From: Clostridioides difficile_D | GTDB taxonomy: Bacteria > Bacillota > Clostridia > Peptostreptococcales > Peptostreptococcaceae | Assembly (NCBI GenBank): GCA_945861085.1 | Contig: OX244046.1 | Span: 3,844,001-3,908,000 of the forward strand | Length of the DNA: 64,000 nt | Direction: 5' to 3' | Shown here: in pieces, positions 26,793 to 34,343 of the stretch | Numbering within the stretch: position 1 is the first letter of the stretch | Layout of the letters: each line of letters starts with the position of its first letter | Translations under genes and position numbers: made by a program | Notes under the pieces: generated by a model | Databases searched by the model: none | Told to the model about the DNA's origin: nothing | The model's input: only the letters and a program-made list of their open reading frames with translations

Positions 26793-26836
26793 AAAGAGCT
26801 ATATGAAAACAATTAATTGTTTTCATATAGCTCTTT
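26793..26836 (-). terminator. Terminator of the YkvI-type gene
   Basis: A perfect 44-base palindrome with 22-bp arms starting AAAGAGCTATATG, 20 bases past the stop codon. On the minus strand it is followed by TTTTTATTTT, a good U-tract. With no unpaired loop bases in the centre it is an unusually long perfect terminator. Confidence 0.85.
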
Positions 26837-26856
26837 GGTTTACAATCTTAAAATAT

Positions 26857-27951
26857 TTATTTGCCATTAACTCCTTCTTGATATCCAGATGTTTTTGTAA
26901 TCTGTCTATAAAGAACACAAACCAGTATTATGACGCCCATATATCCAGTATATGGATATAAAATGCCAACCAGCTTATCAAATGGTAGGAATCCACCTAT
27001 AAGACCTAATATAGCTGTTATTAAAGTTATTAGCTTAAATTTAGGATGATTATCTTCTACAAATCTATTAGTTACTGACCATAATAAAGGCACAGCTGTT
27101 GTATATATACCTAATATAAGAATTATTGAGAATAAAACTCCAACTATTGGTGAAATCTTATCAGCTAAGAATAATGAAGGTATTGCTTTTGAATATAAGT
27201 TTCCTATATCAGAAAGAATAGCTAAGTGCATCATTATAGCTGCTGCCATAAGTGCTACCCCACCTAATATACCACCACAAATAGCTTCTTTTTTATTAGC
27301 AGCACTTGCTCCTAATCCAGTTAAGAATGCCATAACAACAATTGTGTTATAAGTAGTATATATTACACCAGATAGGTAAGCATTTGGAACTGGTTTAGAT
27401 ATCTTCACAGTATTAAGAACTTGTGCAGCTTCTCCTATATTACCTATATTGTTAGCTAAACTTATACCACCAACTAAAAGTGTAAAGATTATTATTATAG
27501 GTCCTATTCCACCTAGTATCTTTGATAATTTATCAAGACCTAGTGAAACAGTTAATAATGCTACTATTGCCATACCTACTCTACCTACAAATGGGTTTAA
27601 TCCATAGTATTCAGTTAAAGTTGCTCCTGCTCCTGAAATCATTACTACGAAAACACCAAATAAGAATAAAGGTCCAAACCACTCAAAGAATATTCCTAAA
27701 TACTTACCACAATAAACACGATAAATTTTGATAGGTTCTTTAAGTTGAAGTTCTTTACCTTTTGACATAACTGAAGCACCCATCCATGAGAATAATACCA
27801 TTGAAATTATCCCACCAATAATACCTGCAAAACCATAAAAAGAGAAGAATTGCATTATTTCCTGTCCTGTTGCAAATCCAGAACCGATTACTGTTGCTAC
27901 ATACGCACCTGCGAAACTGATGACTGTTTTAACATTTACTTTTTCTGACAT
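26857..27951 (-). CDS. YkvI family membrane transporter
   Basis: A 364-aa integral membrane protein with about ten hydrophobic segments. The N-terminus VISFAGAYVATVIGSGFATGQEIMQFFSFYG is typical of the YkvI family, which has a LeuT-like fold with an unwound first helix. The substrate is unknown; related families carry amino acids with cations. The ribosome site GGGGAGG precedes ATG by about 9 bases. A plausible promoter sits 230 bases upstream, giving a long leader. The gene is monocistronic with a strong terminator. Confidence 0.82.
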   Translation of the reverse strand: MSEKVNVKTVISFAGAYVATVIGSGFATGQEIMQFFSFYGFAGIIGGIISMVLFSWMGASVMSKGKELQLKEPIKIYRVYCGKYLGIFFEWFGPLFLFGVFVVMISGAGATLTEYYGLNPFVGRVGMAIVALLTVSLGLDKLSKILGGIGPIIIIFTLLVGGISLANNIGNIGEAAQVLNTVKISKPVPNAYLSGVIYTTYNTIVVMAFLTGLGASAANKKEAICGGILGGVALMAAAIMMHLAILSDIGNLYSKAIPSLFLADKISPIVGVLFSIILILGIYTTAVPLLWSVTNRFVEDNHPKFKLITLITAILGLIGGFLPFDKLVGILYPYTGYMGVIILVCVLYRQITKTSGYQEGVNGK

Positions 27952-28180
27952 ATCTCAGTTACCTCCCCATGTGAAATTTTTTCATCTGCTTAAACAATTC
28001 GATAAACTACTTACAATTTCCTTTAACATAAAATACATGATACCTGTTTTATAGTTTTTTAGTATAATGACTTAAAACTTATAATATGTTTTTATACCAC
28101 AAACCTCCTTTCATAATTTTCTTAGATTCTCTTTTATCTAGGTGGTCATTATATATAAAATTAATTTCTCTATAAATTAT

Positions 28181-28209
28181 ATATTAGTCATATTTTTCTG
28201 AATAGTCAA
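28181..28209 (-). promoter_or_regulatory. Candidate promoter of the YkvI-type gene
   Basis: On the minus strand: TTGACT, 17-base spacer, TAATAT. It is about 230 bases upstream of the start codon. The leader between holds the pairing arms ACCACCT and AGG...GTGGT around 28088-28147. I match it to no known riboswitch or T-box, and it lacks the T-box GGTGG-ACCGCG core. Confidence 0.4.
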
Positions 28210-28290
28210 TATATATTTGAATATTTTCTCTATTTTTGTAAAAATTTGAATATTTTATTACAATTTTGATATATTGATATCATATACAAA

Positions 28291-28332
28291 AAAGAGAGAT
28301 ATAAATTAATATAGTACTTTATACCTCTCCTT
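28291..28332 (-). terminator. Terminator after split transketolase
   Basis: GAGAGGTATAAA pairs with TTTATATCTCTC on the minus strand, followed by TTTTTTG. It lies about 44 bases past the C-terminal transketolase stop codon. Confidence 0.8.
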
Positions 28333-28375
28333 TAAATATATTATATTATTAACAAACATGAATAATTTACATCTC

Positions 28376-29317
28376 TTATATTCTTTTTGCAATAATAGCT
28401 TCTTTCACAGCCTTTACTATGTCATCACAAGTTAATTCATATTTTTTTAACAATTCATTTGGAGCACCAGATTCGCCAAATGAATCTTTAATTCCAACTT
28501 TTTTTACGATAGTTGGATAAGACTCCCCTACTACCTCACTTACAGCAGAACCTAATCCTCCAATTATGCTATGTTCTTCCACAGTTACAATAGCGTTCGT
28601 TTCTTTTGCTGATTTCAATATTAAATCTTTGTCTATAGGTTTTATTGTAGACATGTTTATAACTCTAGCACTTATACCTTCTTCTTGCAACTTTTCTTGT
28701 GCCAATAAAGCTTCATTTACCATAATTCCACAAGCTATAATTGATACATCCTTTCCATCTCTTAAGACTGTACCTTTTCCTATTTCAAATGTATAGTCTT
28801 CATCAAATAAAACTGGAACTGAACTTCTTCCTAGTCTAACATAAACAGGTCCATTATACTTAGCTATTTCAAAAATCATTTTCTCTGTTTCAACTCCATC
28901 AGCTGGAACAAGAACTGTCATATTTGGTATAGCTCTCATTATTGCAATATCTTCTACACTTTCGTGAGATGCTCCATCCTCTCCAACAGTAAGACCTGCA
29001 TGAGTAGCACATATCTTTACATTTAGCTTTGGATAACAAACTGAATTTCTTATAATCTCAAAGGCTCTTCCTGTAGCAAACATAGCAAAAGTACTTGCAA
29101 AAGGTATTTTGCCAGCAGTCGATAATCCACAAGCAGCGCCTATTAAATTTTGTTCAGCTATACCCATATTAAAAAATCTATCTGGAAATGCTTTGTAGAA
29201 ATCATGTGTTTTTGTAGATTTTGATAAATCTGCATCCAATACTACAACATTGTCATTTATTTGACCTAGTTTTACTAATGCTTTACCATATGCTTCTCTC
29301 GTAGCCATTTTACTCAT
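28376..29317 (-). CDS. Transketolase, C-terminal subunit
   Basis: The 313-aa protein corresponds to the pyrimidine-binding and C-terminal domains of transketolase. MGIAEQNLIGAACGLS holds the catalytic Glu (about 60), and THAGLTVGEDGASHES follows near 107. Together with the upstream N-terminal subunit it transfers two-carbon units in the pentose phosphate pathway. The start is taken at the ATG giving MSKMATREAYG, 8 bases after GGAGG. It overlaps the N-terminal subunit gene by 8 bases. The pair could also be a DXS-like enzyme, but motifs fit transketolase. Confidence 0.92.
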   Translation of the reverse strand: MSKMATREAYGKALVKLGQINDNVVVLDADLSKSTKTHDFYKAFPDRFFNMGIAEQNLIGAACGLSTAGKIPFASTFAMFATGRAFEIIRNSVCYPKLNVKICATHAGLTVGEDGASHESVEDIAIMRAIPNMTVLVPADGVETEKMIFEIAKYNGPVYVRLGRSSVPVLFDEDYTFEIGKGTVLRDGKDVSIIACGIMVNEALLAQEKLQEEGISARVINMSTIKPIDKDLILKSAKETNAIVTVEEHSIIGGLGSAVSEVVGESYPTIVKKVGIKDSFGESGAPNELLKKYELTCDDIVKAVKEAIIAKRI

Positions 29318-30137
29318 TGTCAGCACCTCCTAATTCAAGTAATGCCTTTTCTAACTCCTCATCACTTGGAGCTGTCCCATGCCATCCTGCTTGATTTTCC
29401 ATAAAAGATATTCCTTTGCCTTTTATGGTCTTTGCAATTATCATTGTAGGTTTTTTAACTGTTGATTTAGCCATATCAAGAGCAGCAAATATTTGGTCAA
29501 AATCATGCCCATCTATTTCAATTACATTCCACCCAAAAGCTTTAAATTTATCAACTATTGAACCTAAACTCATTACACTTTCTGTATCTCCATCTATTTG
29601 AAGTCCATTATTGTCTAAAAAAGCAATTAGATTATCAAGCTTATAATGTGCAGCACTCATAGCAGCTTCCCAAACAATCCCCTCTTGAACTTCACCATCA
29701 CCAAGTAAAGTATATACATTCCATGGAGCATTATCCAGCTTTGATGCCATAGCCATACCACAAGCAACTGAAAAACCCTGACCTAAAGAACCTGTAGATA
29801 TCTCTACTCCTGGTGTTCCTTTCATATCTGGATGACCTTGTAACATCCTACCGATTTTCCTTAGCCCATTTAGTTCTTCCTTATCAAAATATCCTTTTTC
29901 AGCCAATGTAGCATATAATGCTGGTGCAGCATGTCCTTTTGACAATACAAATCTATCTCTATCCTCCATTTTAGGATTTGAAGAATCCACATTCATTTCA
30001 TCAAAGTATAACGCAGTAAGTATTTCAACTACTGATAATGACCCTCCTGGATGTCCAGATTTGGCTCTATGTATCATTGAGACTATATCTCTTCTTATGA
30101 TACGCGCAATCTCATTTAATCCTTTATGGTCTCTCAT
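29310..30137 (-). CDS. Transketolase, N-terminal (thiamine diphosphate) subunit
   Basis: This 275-aa protein carries the ThDP-binding motif GDGEVQEGIVWEAAMSAAHYKLDNLIAF in split form around residues 147-175, preceded by HRAKSGHPGGSLS (about 23-35) and SKGHAAPALYA. Transketolase split into two genes is common in clostridia and archaea. A CAAGGGAGG ribosome site precedes ATG. It is the first gene of a two-gene operon. Confidence 0.93.
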   Translation of the reverse strand: MRDHKGLNEIARIIRRDIVSMIHRAKSGHPGGSLSVVEILTALYFDEMNVDSSNPKMEDRDRFVLSKGHAAPALYATLAEKGYFDKEELNGLRKIGRMLQGHPDMKGTPGVEISTGSLGQGFSVACGMAMASKLDNAPWNVYTLLGDGEVQEGIVWEAAMSAAHYKLDNLIAFLDNNGLQIDGDTESVMSLGSIVDKFKAFGWNVIEIDGHDFDQIFAALDMAKSTVKKPTMIIAKTIKGKGISFMENQAGWHGTAPSDEELEKALLELGGADNE

Positions 30138-30182
30138 GCAATTACCTCCCTTGAGTTCGTAATTTTATATCAATTCCATATT

Positions 30183-30191
30183 ATTATATCA
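30183..30191 (-). promoter_or_regulatory. Extended -10 promoter of the transketolase operon
   Basis: On the minus strand TGATATAAT, i.e. TGn plus a perfect TATAAT, about 45 bases before the start codon. No good -35 box is seen, as expected for extended -10 promoters. Confidence 0.5.
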
Positions 30192-30273
30192 CTTTTAGGC
30201 TATTTTTTTGCGTTATTTTTAATTTTATTAACATAGCCCATTAAAATTAAACCTTAAGAAATATTTTCAAAGA

Positions 30274-30308
30274 AAAAAGGGATTGTCTAATAAAAGACAA
30301 ATCCCTCT
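30274..30308 (-). terminator. Terminator of the acpS-to-mazF operon
   Basis: AGGGATTTGTC pairs with GACAATCCCT on the minus strand, followed by TTTTTTCTTT. The stem starts directly after the mazF stop codon. Confidence 0.85.
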
Positions 30309-30671
30309 TTAAAAAGTAAATAATCCTAAACTTATTTGAAGTCCATCATCTACTTTTATCATCATATTTTCATCTAGACAACCAATTTTTTCCCTCAGCC
30401 TCTTTTTATCAATGGTTCTAATTTGCTCTAAAAGAATTACTGAGTCTTTATTAAGCCCATATTCATTGGAACTTATCTCTACATGAGTAGGTAATTTGGC
30501 TTTATTAATCTGAGATGTTATAGCTGATACTATAACTGTAGGACTATATTTATTACCTACATCATTTTGTATTATCAGAACAGGTCTAACGCCTCCCTGC
30601 TCTGAACCAACAACTGGACTTAAATCAGCGTAATATAAATCACCACGCTTTATTTCACAATTAGTACTCAC
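30309..30671 (-). CDS. mazF: MazF/EndoA family mRNA interferase toxin
   Basis: The 120-aa ribonuclease begins MSTNCEIKRGDLYYADLSP at a GTG start. GSEQGGVRPVLIIQND (about 21-36) and VIVSAITSQINKAKLPTHVEI follow, as in firmicute EndoA/MazF toxins, which cut mRNA at short motifs. The start codon lies inside the last codons of the antitoxin gene (11-base overlap), so expression is coupled. A longer in-frame start would add a non-conserved N-terminus. Confidence 0.92.
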   Translation of the reverse strand: MSTNCEIKRGDLYYADLSPVVGSEQGGVRPVLIIQNDVGNKYSPTVIVSAITSQINKAKLPTHVEISSNEYGLNKDSVILLEQIRTIDKKRLREKIGCLDENMMIKVDDGLQISLGLFTF

Positions 30672-30948
30672 CTTGGGCAATCTTCCCTTCATTTTTATCA
30701 TCAGAAGATACTTCTTCAACTGTCATACCTAATTCAGCTAGTGACAGATTAATTTGACCCATTTCTCTATAACCCGTTTTCATAGATTCTTTAATATGAA
30801 TTCTCTTTTTCTGAGTTATATAGAACTGAAAAGCAGCTTTTGCAAAATCTTCTCTGTTACTGTTCTCCATCTGAACTATACTATCAACTTCAGAAATCAG
30901 AGAGTCTGGTAAAGTAACTTCTATTTTTTCTTTACTCTTATCGTACAC
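30661..30948 (-). CDS. mazE: Ribbon-helix-helix antitoxin, MazE/EndoAI-like
   Basis: A 95-aa protein with an N-terminal ribbon-helix-helix segment (KIEVTLPDSLISEVDSIVQ, about 8-26, then NREDFAKAAFQFYI). The C-terminal half is charged and likely wraps the toxin. It lies directly upstream of mazF, overlapping it, and 32 bases after alr. This order alr-mazE-mazF matches the alr-ndoAI-ndoA arrangement of Bacillus. Confidence 0.88.
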   Translation of the reverse strand: MYDKSKEKIEVTLPDSLISEVDSIVQMENSNREDFAKAAFQFYITQKKRIHIKESMKTGYREMGQINLSLAELGMTVEEVSSDDKNEGKIAQGEY

Positions 30949-30980
30949 AAAATCGCCTCCCAGATTATAATATCATGGTT

Positions 30981-32138
30981 TTATTTTAGCAAATAACTGT
31001 TTATTTGTACAAGCTCATTATTTTCCATATAAACACGGTCAACTCTTCTTGATATCATACATAACACTTCATAGTTTATAGTTCCTAAGTCTTTAGCTAT
31101 ACGCTCAGCTGTAACTTCGCCTTCTCCAAATAGTATAACCTCATCTCCAACTTTTATGTCTATATCTTTGTCAATTCTAACCATTATTTGATCCATACAA
31201 ATTCTACCAACTACATCAAACACTTCTCCTTTAATAAGAACCTTAGGATTTTTTTGAATTCTAGTAAATCCATCTGCGTATCCAATTGGAACTGTAGCTA
31301 TTGTTTCTTTACCAGTAGTTGTGTATTTTAGTCCATAACTTATTCCTACACCTGGTTCAACTTGTTTTATATGTCCGATTTTTGATTTTAATTTCATGGC
31401 TGGTCTTAATTCTAATCTATCTTTAAATACATCATCAGATGGATAATGACCATATAATATTATTCCTGCTCTTACCATATTTAATCTTAAATCAGGGCAA
31501 TCCATAATGGCTGCACTGTTTGATACATGTTTTATAGCTATTTTTACACCAGCCTCATCCAACTTATCAGACATAAATTTATAATTATTAGCTTGTTTAT
31601 AAGTGTACTCTTTACTTACTTCATCAGCTGTAGCAAAATGAGTAAACATACCTTCTAAATCTATACATTCTAATTTATTTAATTTTATTATTTCCTGTAC
31701 TGACTCCTCATTAGGTTGGAAACCTATTCTAGTCATTCCTGAGTCTATCTTAACATGAACACAGGCTTTTTTCCCTAAAGATTTTGCAATTTCGTTTATC
31801 TTTTGTGCTGTTTCTAAAGAATAAACTGTCATAGTTATTTTATTTTTTATAGAATCTTCGAAAGCTTCGTCTGGAGTATATCCCAAGTTCAAAATAGGAA
31901 GTGTTATGCCATTTTGTCTAAGTTCAATTCCTTCAGCAGTTCTTGCCACTGCTAAATAATCTACCTTTTCTTTTTCTAGTAATTTTGCAACTTCTACCGC
32001 ACCATGTCCATATGCATCAGCTTTTATTACTCCACAAACCTTAATATCTTCTTCTAATAAATTTTTAATATTATTTAAGTTAAATCTTAAGTTATCTAGA
32101 TTTATCTCTGCCCATGTAGGCACTGTTATTTTTTGCAT
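30981..32138 (-). CDS. alr: Alanine racemase
   Basis: The 385-aa PLP enzyme interconverts L- and D-alanine. The PLP lysine is Lys39 in CGVIKADAYGHGAVE and the catalytic Tyr lies in GISYGLKYTT (about 270). MDQIMVRID follows near the C-terminus. It starts 14 bases after gerS. In C. difficile the gerS-linked racemase is, to my knowledge, named alr2. It supplies D-Ala for peptidoglycan and may change alanine or serine co-germinant pools. Confidence 0.95.
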   Translation of the reverse strand: MQKITVPTWAEINLDNLRFNLNNIKNLLEEDIKVCGVIKADAYGHGAVEVAKLLEKEKVDYLAVARTAEGIELRQNGITLPILNLGYTPDEAFEDSIKNKITMTVYSLETAQKINEIAKSLGKKACVHVKIDSGMTRIGFQPNEESVQEIIKLNKLECIDLEGMFTHFATADEVSKEYTYKQANNYKFMSDKLDEAGVKIAIKHVSNSAAIMDCPDLRLNMVRAGIILYGHYPSDDVFKDRLELRPAMKLKSKIGHIKQVEPGVGISYGLKYTTTGKETIATVPIGYADGFTRIQKNPKVLIKGEVFDVVGRICMDQIMVRIDKDIDIKVGDEVILFGEGEVTAERIAKDLGTINYEVLCMISRRVDRVYMENNELVQINSYLLK

Positions 32139-32152
32139 TTCTTTAGTCCCCC

Positions 32153-32743
32153 TTAGTTTCTGTATTCAAAATCTTTGTATTTTACTGTAAATCTTGGCAC
32201 TCCCTCCTTATCCAATACTTCCATTTTTTCAGGACTTTTTGTGTCAGCATTTACATACAATACTTGCTTATTAAAATATTTATTATCCCCAGGAATAAAA
32301 GTCTCTAAAACCAAATGTCCTTTAGATAACTTTACTTTCATCTCTTCGTTTTGAAGATAGTTTTTTATAAAGTCTCCTATAAAAAGATATTGATTATTTT
32401 TTCCTGTATTAGGTAATTCCACTATATCACTGATATTCGGATTTTTAACTAATATTTTATCACCTTGATACTCTATACTTTTCCCTTTTAAATGTTTTGG
32501 GGAAATTACTTCTAATTTATAGTTATCGGTTTTTTTATAAGTATGAATTAAAACATAATTGTGTGGGCTTCTATTTCCAACTACTTCTACTTCAGCTTTA
32601 CAACTGTAAGAATTCATATCAGAAATCTGCTTTTGAAAATCTTTGTATACTTCTTCTTTTGTGGACTGTCGTTTTTGGCATCCTATTACAATTATAACCA
32701 GTGCCAAAAACATAATACATACTATGGTCCACTTTTTTCTCAC
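32153..32743 (-). CDS. gerS: Germination lipoprotein GerS
   Basis: A 196-aa lipoprotein: basic N-terminus, hydrophobic stretch and a lipobox ending at Cys22 (VIIVIGC). The mature part resembles the LolA-like beta fold (YKLEVISPKHLKGKSIEYQGDKILVKNP). In C. difficile, GerS is required for spore cortex hydrolysis, through effects on cortex-modifying CwlD (published work as I recall it). Position directly upstream of alr is the diagnostic context. No catalytic motif is seen. Naming relies on this synteny and the lipoprotein features. Confidence 0.85.
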   Translation of the reverse strand: MRKKWTIVCIMFLALVIIVIGCQKRQSTKEEVYKDFQKQISDMNSYSCKAEVEVVGNRSPHNYVLIHTYKKTDNYKLEVISPKHLKGKSIEYQGDKILVKNPNISDIVELPNTGKNNQYLFIGDFIKNYLQNEEMKVKLSKGHLVLETFIPGDNKYFNKQVLYVNADTKSPEKMEVLDKEGVPRFTVKYKDFEYRN

Positions 32744-32763
32744 ATCACACCTCCTACTTTAGT

Positions 32764-33225
32764 TTATTCATTGTATAAAGCTTTTATTATATCATATCTA
32801 CAAATTATACCTTTAATCTTATTGTCATCATCTACTACAGGAACTCTGTTTATTGATTTTTTAATCATTATATTAGCTACATCATCAAACTTATCATCTT
32901 CATGAACCTTTATTATATCTTTAGACATAAGTTCTCCAACCTTATAAGCAGCTACTTGTTTTATATCTTTTTCTACTTTTTTTAAATCATCTAAGAAAAT
33001 CAATCCTTGTAATAGATTTATATAGAGAGGTGCTTCTATATATTTTTCTTTTTTAAGAATATCTGTTTCAGAAATTATTCCAACAACTCTATTCTCTGAA
33101 TCTACAACTGGCAGACCTCCTATTTTTTCTGCAATTAGCATATTAGCTACATCTGCTATACTATCATCTTGTTTTGCTACTATTACATCTGTTGTCATTA
33201 TTTCTTTTGCTGTTTTATCCATCAT
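32764..33225 (-). CDS. Tandem CBS-domain protein
   Basis: The 153-aa protein consists only of two CBS domains (about 5-58 and 95-150), with TTDVIVAKQDDSIADVANML and GGLPVVDSENRVVGIISETD, then INRVPVVDDDNKIKGIICRYD. Such stand-alone Bateman modules bind adenine nucleotides. The partner is unknown. It lies between acpS and gerS with short gaps, so it belongs to the same operon. Confidence 0.9.
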   Translation of the reverse strand: MMDKTAKEIMTTDVIVAKQDDSIADVANMLIAEKIGGLPVVDSENRVVGIISETDILKKEKYIEAPLYINLLQGLIFLDDLKKVEKDIKQVAAYKVGELMSKDIIKVHEDDKFDDVANIMIKKSINRVPVVDDDNKIKGIICRYDIIKALYNE

Positions 33226-33239
33226 AATGTAATCACTCC

Positions 33240-33620
33240 TTAGTCCTTAATTATGGTTATCGCATTTGCTATAGCATAATCTTTTGAATGTGATATTGAA
33301 ACTTTTATTTCTAAAACATTATAATCTATGCACATTTTTGCTAGATTATTATAAGTTTTTACTATTGGTTTTCCCATCTCATTTCTGAGAACTTCTATAT
33401 CTTTAAAGTTAAACACTCTAATCCCTGTGCCCATAGATTTACTTATAGCTTCCTTAGCTGCGAAATTACCTGCTATACTTTCTGCTTTAAAATTCTTAGA
33501 GTTAAAATACTCTATTTCTCTATTTGTAAATATTTTCTCCAAAAACCTATTATTTTTTTCTACAGCTTTTCTTATTCTGTCAATTTCAATTATGTCTACA
33601 CCAATCTCAAATATATTCAT
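33240..33620 (-). CDS. acpS: Holo-[acyl-carrier-protein] synthase AcpS
   Basis: The 126-aa enzyme adds phosphopantetheine from CoA to acyl carrier protein. Motifs: GVDIIEIDRIRKA (about 7-19, with Mg-binding Asp), FTNREIEYF and GNFAAKEAISKSMGTG (about 51-66), and VSISHSKDYAIA near the C-terminus. It is the first gene of the acpS-CBS-gerS-alr-mazEF operon. The 460 bases upstream to atpC are AT-rich with no gene. Confidence 0.94.
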   Translation of the reverse strand: MNIFEIGVDIIEIDRIRKAVEKNNRFLEKIFTNREIEYFNSKNFKAESIAGNFAAKEAISKSMGTGIRVFNFKDIEVLRNEMGKPIVKTYNNLAKMCIDYNVLEIKVSISHSKDYAIANAITIIKD

Positions 33621-34015
33621 TGTTCCTCCAGAAAATTTATAATACTTCTTTCAATAATTAATAATGAATTTATAAATTTACTATCAATAATACATATTAT
33701 TATTTAGTTTATGTTACTTATCTTAATTTAATAATCATTATAATAAAACTGTAACTTTTAAAGTTATTTGTAATGAATATTATATACAAATCTATTATAT
33801 TATTTATTATACTACACAACTAAGCAAATTTTTTAAATTTTATAAAAATTTTATATGTATTTCTTATATGAAGATGCTTTCATTTGCATAAAAGCTATCT
33901 AAACCTTCTTTATCTTATTAATTACAACATAATTTTGCATTAAATTTAAACATTTTGTGAATTTATTGTCACTAAAAGATTTCAATTTTCTCGTTATTTT
34001 GTTAACATTAAAATG

Positions 34016-34062
34016 CAAAAAAGTCATTTTATCCAAAATATTTTTGGTCAAAATGACTTTTT
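34016..34062 (-). terminator. Terminator of the ATP synthase operon
   Basis: AAAAAGTCATTTT pairs with AAAATGACTTTTTT on the minus strand across an AT-rich loop, ending in six T. It is about 20 bases past the atpC stop codons. The rest of 33621-34015 shows no reading frame; it should hold the acpS promoter, but I could not fix it. Confidence 0.85.
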
Positions 34063-34080
34063 ACATTCTAAATTAAATTA

Positions 34081-34341
34081 CTAAATCCACTCAGCAGATT
34101 CTGTCAATATGACAGTTTTATCTTGAGCCACATTAACGAATCCTTCTGCTATTTTCGCCTCTTTAAAGCTTCCATCTTTTTTTATCTTTAAAGTTCCTAC
34201 AGTTATACCTGAAACAAATGGTATATGACCTTTCAATACCCCTTTGTCTCCTTTTGTAGTTCTAACTACTATCATTTCAACGTCTCCATCATAAAAAGTA
34301 TTATTTGGAGTTACAACCTTCAATGAAAATTCACTGGCCAT
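34081..34341 (-). CDS. atpC: ATP synthase epsilon subunit, short form lacking the C-terminal domain
   Basis: The 86-aa protein covers only the N-terminal beta-sandwich: FSLKVVTPNNTFYDGDVEMI, GVLKGHIPFVSGITVG and AEGFVNVAQDKTVILTESAEW. Usual bacterial epsilon subunits have about 130-140 residues including two C-terminal helices that can inhibit ATP hydrolysis. Here two consecutive stop codons (TAG TAA) follow residue 86, and the terminator comes about 20 bases later. A frameshift is not evident because no helix-coding sequence remains downstream. Confidence 0.92.
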   Translation of the reverse strand: MASEFSLKVVTPNNTFYDGDVEMIVVRTTKGDKGVLKGHIPFVSGITVGTLKIKKDGSFKEAKIAEGFVNVAQDKTVILTESAEWI

Positions 34342-34343
34342 GA

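Noticed and set aside
26793..26836. Perfect 44-base palindrome as a mobile-element or CRISPR-like repeat
   Set aside because: It is placed right after a stop codon and followed by a U-tract, so a terminator explains it. No second copy was noticed.
27952..28180. T-box or lysine riboswitch in the YkvI leader
   Set aside because: The conserved T-box and lysine aptamer core sequences are not present; only generic pairing is seen.
28217..28258. Direct repeat TTTGAATATTTT occurring twice
   Set aside because: Only two copies in very AT-rich DNA with no further structure; likely chance.
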